Origin: Crossaster papposus
Taxonomy: Eukaryota > Echinodermata > Asteroidea > Velatida > Solasteridae
Length of the DNA stretch: 64,000 nt
Assembly (NCBI GenBank): GCA_037893245.1
Contig: JBAIAA010000013.1
Coordinates: 682,001-746,000, forward strand
Direction: 5' to 3'
Below, in pieces: positions 11,385-23,426 of this stretch (positions are counted from its first letter, which is position 1; each line of letters opens with the position of its first letter). A program made the position numbers and the translations under genes. A model generated the notes under the pieces. The model saw nothing but the letters and a program-made list of their open reading frames with translations. It ran no database searches and was not told the DNA's origin.

Positions 11385-12113
11385 ACAAGTTTTTGGTATG
11401 ACATGAGGTACTCGACTCGGAGTGACAAAGTAGACACTTTCTTGGTCAGTACCCGAGAGTTTGGTTGACCACAACCTCGGTCTGCTCAGGATAATGATTT
11501 TCTTGAAAGTGATTTCATTTTCATTACAAATAGTTACGCAGAGTGGTGCCGTGGGAGCGTGATGGGCCCATAACCCAGAGGCCCGAGGACCAAAACCTCG
11601 CTTTGCTAACTAGGTATTTTTGCTTCACTGCTATTCACATTTAATAAATATTGTAGAATGTTTTTAGAATGTCTGCTTTTATTTTGTTTGTTGTTTTTCT
11701 AAATTTACATGAGGCATGGTTGCGCAGTGGAAGCTTGCTGGGCCTATAACCCAGAGTGCCGAGGATCAAAACCTCGTTCTGCTGCTAATAAGTTTTGGGT
11801 ATGACTTGAAGTACTCGACTCAGAGTGACAAAGTAAACCCTTTCTTGGTCAGTAACCGAGAGTTCGGATGATCACAACCTCGGTCTGCTTAGGATAATTT
11901 TGTATTTGATAGGGAATTCATTTTCATTAAAAATAGTTACGCAAAGTAGTGCAGCGGGAGCGTGATGGGCCCATAGCCCAGAGGTCCGAGGACCAAAACC
12001 TCGCTTTGCTAACTGGGTATTTTTGCTTCACTGCTATTCACATTTAATAAATATTGTAGAATGTTTTTAGAATGTCTGCTTTAATTTTGTTTGCATTTTC
12101 TAAATTTACATGA

Positions 12114-12185
12114 GGCATAGTGGCGCAGTTGAAGCGTGCTGGGCCCATAACCCAGAGGTCCGAGGATCAAAACCTCGCTCTGCTA
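12114..12185 (+). tRNA. U1 iMet-like copy, unit 16
   Basis: Unit 16 is 11713-12513, with the last left-type U3 at 12338-12409. T loop ATCAAAA. Confidence 0.45.
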
Positions 12186-12914
12186 ACAAGTTTTTGGTAT
12201 GACATGAGTTACTCGACTCGGAGTGACAAAGTAGACACTTTCTTGGTCAGTACCCGAGAGTTTGGTTGACCACAACCTCGGTCTGCTCAGGATAATTATT
12301 TTCTTGAAAGTGATTTCATTTTCATTACAAATAGTTACGCAGAGTGGTGCCGTGGGAGCGTGATGGGCCCATAACCCAGAGGCCCGAGGACCGAAACCTC
12401 GCTCTGCTAAAGAGGTATTTTTGCTTCACTGTTATTCAAATTTAATAATTATTTTAGAATGTTTTTAGAATGTCTGCTTTTATTTTGTTTGTTGTTTTTC
12501 TAAATTTACATGAGGCATGGTGGCGCAGTGGAAGCTTGCTGGGCCTATAACCCAGAGTGCCGAGGATCAAAACCTCGTTCTGCTGCTAATAAGTTTTTGG
12601 TATGACTTGAAGTACTCGACTCAGAGTGACAAAGTAGACCCTTTCTTGGTCAGTAACCGAGAGTTCGGATGATCACAACCTCGGTCTGCTCAGGATAATT
12701 TTGTATTTGATAGGGATTTCATTTTCATTAAAAATAGTTACGCAGAGTAGTGCAGCGGGAGCGTGATGGGCCCATAGCCCAGAGGTCCGAGGACCAAAAC
12801 CTCGCTTTGCTAACTAGGTATTTTTGCTTCACTGCTATTCACATTTAATAAATATTGTAGAATGTTTTTAGAATGTCTGCTTTCATTTTGTTTGCATTTT
12901 CTAAATTTACATGA

Positions 12915-12986
12915 GGCATAGTGGCGCAGTTGAAGCGTGCTGGGCCCATAACCCAGAGGTCCGAGGATTGAAACTTCGCTCTGCTA
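12915..12986 (+). tRNA. U1 iMet-like copy, unit 17
   Basis: Unit 17 is 12514-13315. T loop ATTGAAA and T-stem end CTTCG. U3 at 13139-13211 is the first right-type copy; its T-arm 5' flank reads GCACGAGG. Confidence 0.4.
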
Positions 12987-13716
12987 ACAAGTTTTTGGTA
13001 TGACATGAGGTACTCGACTCGGAGTGACAAAGTAGACACTTTCTTGGTCAGTACCCGAGAGTTTGGTTGACCACAACCTCGGTCTGCTCAGGATAATTAT
13101 TTCCTTGAAAGTGATTTCATTTTCATTACAAATAGTTACGCAGAGTGGTGCAGTGGGAAGCGTGATGGGCCCATAACCCAGAGGCACGAGGACCGAAACC
13201 TCGCTCTGCTAAAGAGGTATTTTTGCTTCACTGTTATTTAAATTTAATAATTATTTTAGAATGTTTTTAGAATGTCTGCTTTTATTTTGTTTGTTGTTTT
13301 TCTAAATTTACATGAGGCATGGTGGCGCAGTGGAAGCTTGCTGGGCCTATAACCCAGAGTGCCGAGGATCAAAACCTCGTCCTGCTGCTAATAAGTTTTT
13401 GGTATGACTTGAAGTACTTGACTCAGAGTGACAAAGTAGACCCTTTCTTGGTCAGTAACCGAGAGTTCGGATGATCACAACCTCGGTCTGCTCTGGATAA
13501 TTTTGTATTTGATAGGGATTTCATTTTCATTAAAAATAGTTACGCAGAGTAGTGCAGCGGGAGCGTGATGGGCCCATAGCCCAGAGGTCCGAGGACCAAA
13601 ACCTCGCTTTGCTAACTAGGTATTTTTGCTTCACTGCTATTCACATTTAATAAATATTGTAGAATGTTTTTAGGATGTCTGCTTTCATTTTGTTTGCATT
13701 TTCTAAATTTACATGA

Positions 13717-13788
13717 GGCATAGTGGCGCAGTTGAAGCGTGCTGGGCCCATAACCCAGAGGTCCGAGGATCGAAACCTCGCTCTGCTA
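13717..13788 (+). tRNA. U1 iMet-like copy, unit 18
   Basis: Unit 18 is 13316-14117. A and B boxes intact. U3 at 13941-14013 has acceptor GCGGAG, still pairing by a G-T. Confidence 0.58.
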
Positions 13789-14117
13789 ACAAGTTTTTGG
13801 TATGACATGAGGTACTCGACTCGGAGTGACAAAGTAGACACTTTCTTGGTCAGTACCCGAGAGTTTGGTTGACCACAACCTCGGTCTGCTCAGGATAATT
13901 ATTTCCTTGAAAGTGATTTCATTTTCATTACAAATAGTTACGCGGAGTGGTGCAGTGGGAAGCGTGATGGGCCCATAACCCAGAGGCCCGAGGACCGAAA
14001 CCTCGCTCTGCTAAAGAGGTATTTTTGCTTCACTGTTATTCAAATTTAATAATTATTTTAGAATGTTTTTAGAATGTCTGCTTTTATTTTGTTTGTTGTT
14101 TTTCTAAATTTACATGA

Positions 14118-14921
14118 GGCATGGTGGCGCAGTATAAGCTTGCTGGGCCTATAACCCAGAGTGCCGAGGATCAAAACCTCGTTCTGCTGCTAATAGGTTT
14201 TTGGTATGACTTGAAGTACTCGACTCAGAGTGACAAAGTAGACCCTTTCTTGGTCAGTAACCGAGAGTTCGGATGATCACAACCTCGGTCTGCTCAGGAT
14301 AATTTTGTATTTGATAGGGATTTCATTTTCAATAAAAAAAGTTACGCAGAGTAGTGCAGCGGGAGCGTGATGGGCCCATAGCCCAGAGGTCCGAGGACCA
14401 AAACCTCACTTTGCTAACTAGGTATTTTTGCTTCACTGCTATTCACATTTAATAAATATTGTAGAATGTTTTTAGAATGTCTGCTTTCATTTTTTTTTTT
14501 TTTTTTTCTAAATTTACATGAGGCATGGTGGCGCAGTATAAGCTTGCTGGGCCTATAACCCAGAGTGCCGAGGATCAAAACCTCGTTCTGCTGCTAATAG
14601 GTTTTTGGTATGACTTGAAGTACTCGACTCAGAGTGACAAAGTAGACCCTTTCTTGGTCAGTAACCGAGAGTTCGGATGATCACAACCTCGGTCTGCTCA
14701 GGATAATTTTGTATTTGATAGGGATTTCATTTTCAATAAAAAAAGTTACGCAGAGTAGTGCAGCGGGAGCGTGATGGGCCCATAGCCCAGAGGTCCGAGG
14801 ACCAAAACCTCACTTTGCTAACTAGGTATTTTTGCTTCACTGCTATTCACATTTAATAAATATTGTAGAATGTTTTTAGAATGTCTGCTTTCATTTTGTT
14901 TGCATTTTCTAAATTTACATG
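14118..14921 (+). repeat. 404-bp tandem duplication of a primed half-unit
   Basis: Two copies of U1'-U2'-U3' start at 14118 and 14522. They share private variants: CAGTATAAGC in U1', CAATAAAAAAAG in spacer L2' and CCTCACTTTG at the end of U3'. This makes unit 19 1206 bp long. Confidence 0.92.
14490..14507 (+). repeat. T18 homopolymer at the half-unit junction
   Basis: Replaces the TTTTGTTTGCATTTT part of spacer L3' exactly at the boundary between the two 404-bp copies. It may mark slippage during the exchange, or a sequencing or consensus error. Confidence 0.8.
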
Positions 14922-14922
14922 A

Positions 14923-14994
14923 GGCATAGTGGCGCAGTTGAAGCGTGCTGGGCCCATAACCCAGAGGTCCGAGGATCGAAACCTCGCTCTGCTA
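14923..14994 (+). tRNA. U1 iMet-like copy, unit 19
   Basis: Unit 19 is 14118-15323. A and B boxes intact. U3 is at 15147-15219. Confidence 0.58.
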
Positions 14995-15724
14995 ACAAGT
15001 TTTTGGTATGACATGAGGTACTCGACTCGGAGTGACAAAGTAGACACTTTCTTGGTCAGTACCCGAGAGTTTGGTTGACCACAACCTCGGTCTGCTCAGG
15101 ATAATTATTTCCTTGAAAGTGATTTCATTTTCATTACAAATAGTTACGCAGAGTGGTGCAGTGGGAAGCGTGATGGGCCCATAACCCAGAGGCCCGAGGA
15201 CCGAAACCTCGCTCTGCTAAAGAGGTATTTTTGCTTCACTGTTATTCAAATTTAATAATTATTTTAGAATGTTTTTAGAATGTCTGCTTTTATTTTGTTT
15301 GTTGTTTTTCTAAATTTACATGAGGCATGGTGGCGCAGTGGAAGCTTGCTGGGCCTATAACATAGAGTGCCGAGGATCAAAACCTCGTTCTGCTGCTAAT
15401 AAGTTTTTGGTATGACTTGAAGTACTCGACTCAGAGTGACAAAGTAGACCCTTTCTTGGTCAGTAACCGAGAGTTCGGATGATCACAACCTCGGTCTGCT
15501 CAGGATAATTTTGTATTTGATAGGGATTTCATTTTCATTAAAAATAGTTACGCAGAGAAGTGCAGCGGGAGCGTGATGTGCCCATAGCCCAGAGGTCCGA
15601 GGACCAAAACCTCGCTTTGCTAACTAGGTATTTTTGCTTCACTGCTATTCACATTTAATAAATATTGTAGAATGTTTTTAGAATGTCTGCTTTCATTTTG
15701 TTTGCATTTTCTAAATTTACATGA

Positions 15725-15796
15725 GGCATAGTGGCGCAGTTGAAGCGTGATGGGCCCATAACCCAGAGGTCCGAGGATCGAAACTTCGCTCTGCTA
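15725..15796 (+). tRNA. U1 iMet-like copy, unit 20
   Basis: Unit 20 is 15324-16125. Anticodon stem ATGGG and T-stem end CTTCG as in the second U1 of unit 15. U1' of this unit has ATAACATAGAG, breaking its anticodon stem. U3 is at 15949-16021. Confidence 0.4.
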
Positions 15797-16526
15797 ACAA
15801 GTTTTTGGTATGACATGAGGTACTCGACTCGGAGTGACAAAGTAGACACTTTCTTGGTCAGTACCCGAGAGTTTGGTTGACCACAACCTCGGTCTGCTCA
15901 GGATAATTATTTCCTTGAAAGTGATTTCATTTTCATTACAAATAGTTACGCAGAGTGGTGCAGTGGGAAGCGTGATGGGCCCATAACCCAGAGGCCCGAG
16001 GACCGAAACCTCGCTCTGCTAAAGAGGTATTTTTGCTTCACTGTTATTCAAATTTAATAATTATTTTAGAATGTTTTTAGAATGTCTGCTTTTATTTTGT
16101 TTGTTGTTTTTCTAAATTTACATGAGGCATGGTGGCGCAGTGGAAGCTTGCTGGGCCTATAACCCAGAGTGCCGAGGATCAAAACCTCGTTCTGCTGCTA
16201 ATAAGTTTTTGGTATGACTTGAAGTACTCGACTCAGAGTGACAAAGTAGACCCTTTCTTGGTCAGTAACCGAGAGTTCGGATGATCACAACCTCGGTCTG
16301 CTCAGGATAATTTTGTATTTGATAGGGATTTCATTTTCATTAAAAATAGTTACGCAGAGTAGTGCAGCGGGAGCGTGATGGGCCCATAGCCCAGAGGTCC
16401 GAGGACCAAAACCTCGCTTTGCTAACTAGGTATTTTTGCTTCACTGCTATTCACATTTAATAAAAATTGTAGAATGTTTTTAGAATGTCTGCTTTCATTT
16501 TGTTTGCATTTTCTAAATTTACATGA

Positions 16527-16598
16527 GGCATAGTGGCGCAGTTGAAGCGTGCTGAGCCCATAACCCAGAGGTCCGAGGATCGAAACCTCGCTCTGCTA
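16527..16598 (+). tRNA. U1 iMet-like copy, unit 21
   Basis: Unit 21 is 16126-16927. Anticodon stem CTGAG has one mismatch. U3 at 16751-16823 reads CCAAGAGGCTCGAGG, shared with unit 31. Confidence 0.45.
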
Positions 16599-17330
16599 AC
16601 AAGTTTTTGGTATGACATGAGGTACTCGACTCGGAGTGACAAAGTAGACACTTTCTTGGTCAGTACCCGAGAGTTTGGTTGACCACAACCTCGGTCTGCT
16701 CAGGATAATTATTTCCTTGAAAGTGATTTCATTTTCATTACAAATAGTTACGCAGAGTGGTGCAGTGGGAAGCGTGATGGGCCCATAACCAAGAGGCTCG
16801 AGGACCGAAACCTCGCTCTGCTAAAGAGGTATTTTTGCTTCACTGTTATTCAAATTTAATAATTATTTTAGAATGTTTTTAGAATGTCTGCTTTTATTTT
16901 GTTTGTTGTTTTTCTAAATTTACATGAGGCATGGTGGCGCAGTGGAAGCTTGCTGGGCCTATAACCCAGAGTGCCGAGGATCAAAACCTTGTTCTGCTGC
17001 TAATAAGTTTTTGGTATGACTTGAAGTACTCGACTCAGAGTGACAAAGTAGACCCTTTCTTGGTCAGTAACCGAGAGTTCGGATGATCACAACCTCGGTC
17101 TGCTCAGGATAATTTTGTATTTGATAGGGATTTCATTTTCATTAAAAAAATAGTTACGCAGAGTAGTGCAGCGGGAGCGTGATGGGCCCATAGCCCAGAG
17201 GTCCGAGGACCAAAACCTCGCTTTGCTAACTAGGTATTTTTGCTTCACTGCTATTCACATTTAATAAATATTGTAGAATGTTTTTAGAATGTCTGATTTC
17301 ATTTTGTTTGCATTTTCTAAATTTACATGA

Positions 17331-17402
17331 GGCATAGTGGCGCAGTTGAAGCGTGTTGGGCCCATAACCCAGAGGTCCGAGGATCGAAACCTCGCTCTGC
17401 TA
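17331..17402 (+). tRNA. U1 iMet-like copy, unit 22
   Basis: Unit 22 is 16928-17731. Anticodon stem starts TTGGG, pairing by T-G. The upstream CTGATTTCA is shared with unit 32. U3 is at 17555-17627. Confidence 0.55.
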
Positions 17403-18132
17403 ACAAGTTTTTGGTATGACATGAGGTACTCGACTCGGAGTGACAAAGTAGACACTTTCTTGGTCAGTACCCGAGAGTTTGGTTGACCACAACCTCGGTC
17501 TGCTCAGGATTAATATTTCCTTGAAAGTGATTTCATTTTCATTACAAATAGTTACGCAGAGTGGTGCAGTGGGAAGCGTGATGGGCCCATAACCCAGAGG
17601 CCCGAGGACCGAAACCTCGCTCTGCTAAAGAGGTATTTTTGCTTCACTGTTATTCAAATTTAATAATTATTTTAGAATGTTTTTAGAATGTCTGCTTTTA
17701 TTGTGTTTGTTGTTTTTCTAAATTTACATGAGGCATTGTGGCGCAGTGGAAGCTTGCTGGGCCTATAACCCAGAGTGCCGAGGATCAAAACCTCGTTCTG
17801 CTGCTAATAAGTTTTTGGTATGACTTGAAGTACTCGACTCAGAGTGACAAAGTAGACCCTTTCTTGGTCAGTAACCGAGAGTTCGGATGATCACAACCTC
17901 GGTCTGCTCAGAATAATTTTGTATTTGATAGGGATTTCATTTTCATTAAAAATAGTTACGCAGAGAAGTGCAGCGGGAGCGTGATGGGCCCATAGCCCAG
18001 AGGTCCGAGGACCAAAACCTCGCTTTGCTAACTAGGTATTTTTGCTTCACTGCTATTCACATTTAATAAATATTGTAGAATGTTTTTAGAATGTCTGCTT
18101 TCATTTTGTTTGCATTTTCTAAATTTACATGA

Positions 18133-18204
18133 GGCATAGTGGCGCAGTTGAAGCGTGCTGGGCCCATAACCCAGAGGTCCGAGGATCGAAACCTCGCTCT
18201 GCTA
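18133..18204 (+). tRNA. U1 iMet-like copy, unit 23
   Basis: Unit 23 is 17732-18533. Boxes intact; the downstream terminator is T6. U3 is at 18357-18429. Confidence 0.58.
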
Positions 18205-18934
18205 ACAAGTTTTTTGTATGACATGAGGTACTCGACTCGGAGTGACAAAGTAGACACTTTCTTGGTCAGTACCCGAGAGTTTGGTTGACCACAACCTCGG
18301 TCTGCTCAGGATTAATATTTCCTTGAAAGTGATTTCATTTTCATTACAAATAGTTACGCAGAGTGGTGCAGTGGGAAGCGTGATGGGCCCATAACCCAGA
18401 GGCCCGAGGACCGAAACCTCGCTCTGCTAAAGAGGTATTTTTGCTTCACTGTTATTCAAATTTAATAATTATTTTAGAATGTTTTTAGAATGTCTGCTTT
18501 TATTTTGTTTGTTGTTTTTCTAAATTTACATGAGGCATTGTGGCGCAGTGGAAGCTTGCTGGGCCTATAACCCAGAGTGCCGAGGATCAAAACCTCGTTC
18601 TGCTGCTAATAAGTTTTTGGTATGACTTGAAGTACTCGACTCAGAGTGACAAAGTAGACCCTTTCTTGGTCAGTAACCGAGAGTTCGGATGATCACAACC
18701 TCGGTCTGCTCAGAATAATTTTGTATTTGATAGGGATTTCATTTTCATTAAAAATAGTTACGCAGAGAAGTGCAGCGGGAGCGTGATGGGCCCATAGCCC
18801 AGAGGTCCGAGGACCAAAACCTCGCTTTGCTAACTAGGTATTTTTGCTTCACTGCTATTCACATTTAATAAATATTGTAGAATGTTTTGAGAATGTCTGC
18901 TTTCATTTTGTTTGCATTTTCTAAATTTACATGA

Positions 18935-19006
18935 GGCATAGTGGCGCAGTTGAAGCGTGCTGGGCCCATAACCCAGAGGTCCGAGGATCGAAACCTCGCT
19001 CTGCTA
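18935..19006 (+). tRNA. U1 iMet-like copy, unit 24
   Basis: Unit 24 is 18534-19336, a near copy of unit 23. T6 terminator. U3 at 19159-19231 has GAAGTGTG in the D stem, and its own terminator is T6. Confidence 0.58.
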
Positions 19007-19336
19007 ACAAGTTTTTTGTATGACATGAGGTACTCGACTCGGAGTGACAAAGTAGACACTTTCTTGGTCAGTACCCGAGAGTTTGGTTGACCACAACCTC
19101 GGTCTGCTCAGGATAATTATTTCCTTGAAAGTGATTTCATTTTCATTACAAATAGTTACGCAGAGTGGTGCAGTGGGAAGTGTGATGGGCCCATAACCCA
19201 GAGGCCCGAGGACCGAAACCTCGCTCTGCTAAAGAGGTATTTTTTGCTTCACTGTTATTCAAATTTAATAATTATTTTAGAATGTTTTTAGAATGTCTGC
19301 TTTTATTTTGTTTGTTGTTTTTCTAAATTTACATGA

Positions 19337-19739
19337 GGCATGGTGGCGCAGTGGAAGCTTGCTGGGCCTATAACCCAGAGTGCCGAGGATCAAAACCTCG
19401 TTCTGCTGCTAATAAGTTTTTGGTATGACTTGAAGTACTCGACTCAGAGTGACAAAGTAGACCCTTTCTTGGTCAGTAACCGAGAGTTCGGATGATCACA
19501 ACCTCGGTCTGCTCAGGATAATTTTGTATTTGATAGGGATTTCATTTTCATTAAAAATAGTTACGCAGAGTAGTGCAGCGGGAGCGTGATGGGCCCATAA
19601 CCCAGAGGCCCGAGGACCGAAACCTCGCTCTGCTAAAGAGGTATTTTTGCTTCACTGTTATTCAAATTTAATAATTATTTTAGAATGTTTTTAGAATGTC
19701 TGCTTTTATTTTGTTTGTTGTTTTTCTAAATTTACATGA
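19337..19739 (+). repeat. Half-unit 25 (U1'-U2'-chimeric U3)
   Basis: 403 bp. The module at 19564-19635 is U3' through GCAGCGGGAGCG and U3 from the anticodon arm on (CATAACCCAGAGGCCCG). Same type of crossover as unit 7 but at a different breakpoint, so probably independent. Confidence 0.88.
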
Positions 19740-20140
19740 GGCATGGTGGCGCAGTGGAAGCTTGCTGGGCCTATAACCCAGAGTGCCGAGGATCAAAACC
19801 TCGTTCTGCTGCTAATAAGTTTTTGGTATGACTTGAAGTACTCGACTCAGAGTGACAAAGTAGACCCTTTCTTGGTCAGTAACCGAAAGTTCCGATGATC
19901 ACAACCTCGGTCTGCTCAGGATAATTTTGTATTTGATAGGGATTTCATTTTCATTAAAAATAGTTACGCAGAGTAGTGCAGCGGGAGCGTGATGGGCCCA
20001 TAGCCCAGAGGTCCGAGGACCAAAACCTCGCTTTGCTAACCAGGTATTTTTGCTTCACTGCTATTCACATTTAATAAATATTGTAGAATGTTTTTAGAAT
20101 GTCTGCTTTCATTTTGTTTGCATTTTCTAAATTTACATGA

Positions 20141-20212
20141 GGCATAGTGGCGCTGTTGAAGCGTGCTAGGCCCATAACCCAGAGGTCCGAGGATCGAAAC
20201 CTCGCTCTGCTA
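20141..20212 (+). pseudogene. U1 iMet-like copy, unit 26
   Basis: Unit 26 is 19740-20541. The A box is altered (GGCGCTGTTG), the anticodon stem CTAGG has a mismatch, and the terminator is TTTTC. This is the most decayed U1 of the right block. U3 at 20365-20437 has CCCAGAAGCCC. Confidence 0.5.
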
Positions 20213-20942
20213 CAAAGTTTTCGGTATGACATGAGGTACTCGACTCGGAGTGACAAAGTAGACACTTTCTTGGTCAGTACCCGAGAGTTTGGTTGACCAC
20301 AACCTCGGTCTGCTCAGGATAATTATTTCCTTGAAAGTGATTTCATTTTCATTTCAAATAGTTACGCAGAGTGGTGCAGTGGGAAGCGTGATGGGCCCAT
20401 AACCCAGAAGCCCGAGGACCGAAACCTCGCTCTGCTAAAGAGGTATTTTTGCTTCATTGTTATTCAAATTTAATAATTATTTTAGAATGTTTTTAGAATG
20501 TCTGCTTTTATTTTGTTTGTTGTTTTTCTAAATTTACATGAGGCATGGTGGCGCAGTGGAAGCTTGCTGGGCCTATAACCCAGAGTGCCGAGGATCAAAA
20601 CCTCGTTCTGCTGCTAATAAGTTTTTGGTATGACTTGAAGTACTCGACTCAGAGTGACAAAGTAGACCCTTTCTTGGTCAGTAACCGAGAGTTCGGATGA
20701 TCACAACCTCGGTCTGCTCAGGATAATTTTGTATTTGATAGGGATTTCATTTTCATTAAAAATAGTTACGCAGAGTAGTGCAGCGGGAGCGTGATGGGCC
20801 CATAGCCCATAGGTCCGAGGACCAAAACCTCGCTTTGCTAACTAGGTATTTTTGCTTCACTGCTATTCACATTTAATAAATATTGTAAAATGTTTTTAGA
20901 ATGTCTGCTTTCATTTTGTTTGCATTTTCTAAATTTACATGA

Positions 20943-21014
20943 GGCATAGTGGCGCAGTTGAAGCGTGCTGGGCCCATAACCCAGAGGTCCGAGGATCGAA
21001 ACCTAGCTCTGCTA
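20943..21014 (+). tRNA. U1 iMet-like copy, unit 27
   Basis: Unit 27 is 20542-21343. T stem ends CCTAG, one mismatch. U3 at 21167-21239 has T loop ACCAAAA. Confidence 0.48.
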
Positions 21015-21343
21015 ACAAGTTTTTGGTATGACATGAGGTACTCGACTCGGAGTGACAAAGTAGACACTTTCTTGGTCAGTACCCGAGAGTTTGGTTGACC
21101 ACAACCTCGGTCTGCTCAGGATAATTATTTCCTTGAAAGTGATTTCATTTTTATTACAAATAGTTACGCAGAGTGGTGCAGTGGGAAGCGTGATGGGCCC
21201 ATAACCCAGAGGCCCGAGGACCAAAACCTCGCTCTGCTAAAGAGGTATTTTTGCTTCACTGTTATTCTAATTTAATAATTATTTTAGAATGTTTTTAGAA
21301 TGTCTGCTTTTATTTTGTTTGTTGTTTTTCTAAATTTACATGA

Positions 21344-21747
21344 GGCATGGTGGCGCAGTGGAAGCTTGCTGGGCCTATAACCCAGAGTGCCGAGGATCAA
21401 AACCTCGTTCTGCTGCTAATAAGTTTTTGGTATGACATGAGGTACTCGACTCGGAGTGACAAAGTAGACACTTTCTTGGTCAGTACCCGAGAGTTTGGTT
21501 GACCACAACCTCGGTCTGCTCAGGATAATTATTTCCTTGAAAGTGATTTCATTTTCATTACAAATAGTTACGCAGAGTGGTGCAGTGGGAAGCGTGATGG
21601 GCCCATAACCCAGAAGCCCGAGGACCGAAACCTCGCTCTGCTAAAGAGGTATTTTTGCTTCACTGTTATTCAAATTTAATAATTATTTTAGAATGTTTTT
21701 AGAATGTCTGCTTTTATTTTGTTTGTTGTTTTTCTAAATTTACATGA
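21344..21747 (+). repeat. Half-unit 28 (U1'-U2-U3)
   Basis: 404 bp. After U1' the spacer switches from primed to unprimed within TTTTTGGTATGAC, so U2' to U1 are missing. U3 at 21571-21643 reads CCCAGAAGCCC. Together with unit 27 it forms a 1206-bp 1.5-unit block, repeated next as units 29 and 30. Confidence 0.9.
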
Positions 21748-22148
21748 GGCATGGTGGCGCAGTGGAAGCTTGCTGGGCCTATAACCCAGAGTGCCGAGGA
21801 TCAAAACCTCGTTCTGCTGCTAATAAGTTTTTGGTATGACTTGAAGTACTCGACTCAGAGTGACAAAGTAGACCCTTTCTTGGTCAGTAACCGAGAGTTC
21901 GGATGATCACAACCTCGGTCTGCTCAGGATAATTTTGTATTTGATAGGGATTTCATTTTCATTAAAAATAGTTACGCAGAGTAGTGCAGCGGGAGCGTGA
22001 TGGGCCCATAGCCCAGAGGTCCGAGGACCAAAACCTCGCTTTGCTAACTAGGTATTTTTGCTTCACTGCTATTCACAATTAATAAATATTGTAGAATGTT
22101 TTTAGAATGTCTGCTTTCATTTTGTTTGCATTTTCTAAATTTACATGA

Positions 22149-22220
22149 GGCATAGTGGCGCAGTTGAAGCGTGCTGGGCCCATAACCCAGAGGTCCGAGG
22201 ATCGAAACCTCGCTCTGCTA
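22149..22220 (+). tRNA. U1 iMet-like copy, unit 29
   Basis: Unit 29 is 21748-22549. Boxes intact. U3 at 22373-22445 has GCCCAAGGACCAAAA. Confidence 0.58.
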
Positions 22221-22549
22221 ACAAGTTTTTGGTATGACATGAGGTACTCGACTCGGAGTGACAAAGTAGACACTTTCTTGGTCAGTACCCGAGAGTTTGG
22301 TTGACCACAACCTCGGTCTGCTCAGGATAATTATTTCCTTGAAAGTGATTTCATTTTTATTACAAATAGTTACGCAGAGTGGTGCAGTGGGAAGCGTGAT
22401 GGGCCCATAACCCAGAGGCCCAAGGACCAAAACCTCGCTCTGCTAAAGAGGTATTTTTGCTTCACTGTTATTCAAATTTAATAATTATTTTAGAATGTTT
22501 TTAGAATGTCTGCTTTTATTTTGTTTGTTGTTTTTCTAAATTTACATGA

Positions 22550-22953
22550 GGCATGGTGGCGCAGTGGAAGCTTGCTGGGCCTATAACCCAGAGTGCCGAG
22601 GATCAAAACCTCGTTCTGCTGCTAATAAGTTTTTGGTATGACATGAGGTACTCGACTCGGAGTGACAAAGTAGACACTTTCTTGGTCAGTACCCGAGAGT
22701 TTGGTTGACCACAACCTCGGTCTGCTCAGGATAATTATTTCCTTGAAAGTGATTTCATTTTCATTACAAATAGTTACGCAGAGTGGTGCAGTGGGAAGCG
22801 TGATGGGCCCATAACCCAGAAGCCCGAGGACCGAAACCTCGCTCTGCTAAAGAGGTATTTTTGCTTCACTGTTATTCAAATTTAATAATTATTTTAGAAT
22901 GTTTTTAGAATGTCTGCTTTTATTTTGTTTGTTGTTTTTCTAAATTTACATGA
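22550..22953 (+). repeat. Half-unit 30 (U1'-U2-U3), copy of unit 28
   Basis: Same junction as unit 28 at a shift of 1206 bp; U3 at 22777-22849 also has CCCAGAAGCCC. The crossover product was therefore duplicated once after it arose. Confidence 0.9.
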
Positions 22954-23354
22954 GGCATGGTGGCGCAGTGGAAGCTTGCTGGGCCTATAACCCAGAGTGC
23001 CGAGGATCAAAACCTCGTTCTGCTGCTAATAAGTTTTTGGTATGACTTGAAGTACTCGACTCAGAGTGACAAAGTATACCCTTTCTTGGTCAGTAACCGA
23101 GAGTTCGGATGATCACAACCTCGGTCTGCTCAGGATAATTTTGTATTTGATAGGGATTTCATTTTCATTAAAAATAGTTACGCAGAGTAGTGCAGCGGGA
23201 GCGTGATGGGCCCATAGCCCAGAGGTCCGAGGACCAAAACCTCGCTTTGCTAACTAGGTATTTTTGCTTCACTGCTATTCACATTTAATAAATATTGTAG
23301 AATGTTTTTAGAATGTCTGCTTTCATTTTGTTTGCATTTTCTAAATTTACATGA

Positions 23355-23426
23355 GGCATAGTGGCGCAGTTGAAGCGTGCTGGGCCCATAACCCAGAGGT
23401 CCGAGGATCGAAACCTCGCTCTGCTA
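23355..23426 (+). tRNA. U1 iMet-like copy, unit 31
   Basis: Unit 31 is 22954-23755 and resembles unit 21 at a shift of 6828 bp through the CCAAGAGGCTCG variant in U3 (23579-23651). This U1 itself is intact. Confidence 0.58.

Larger units (their letters stand above)
1..12409 (+). repeat. Left subfamily block of the array
   Basis: Units 1 to 16 share a U3 module with GCCGTGGGAGCG (72 nt) and a U2-U3 spacer with TTTTCTTGAAAG, and have a standard length of 801 bp. U1 upstream spacers mostly read CTTTAATTTTG. Most U1 copies here carry T-loop ATCAAAA or a broken T stem. The block is rich in rearranged units (2, 7, 13, 15) and in nested duplications. Confidence 0.85.
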
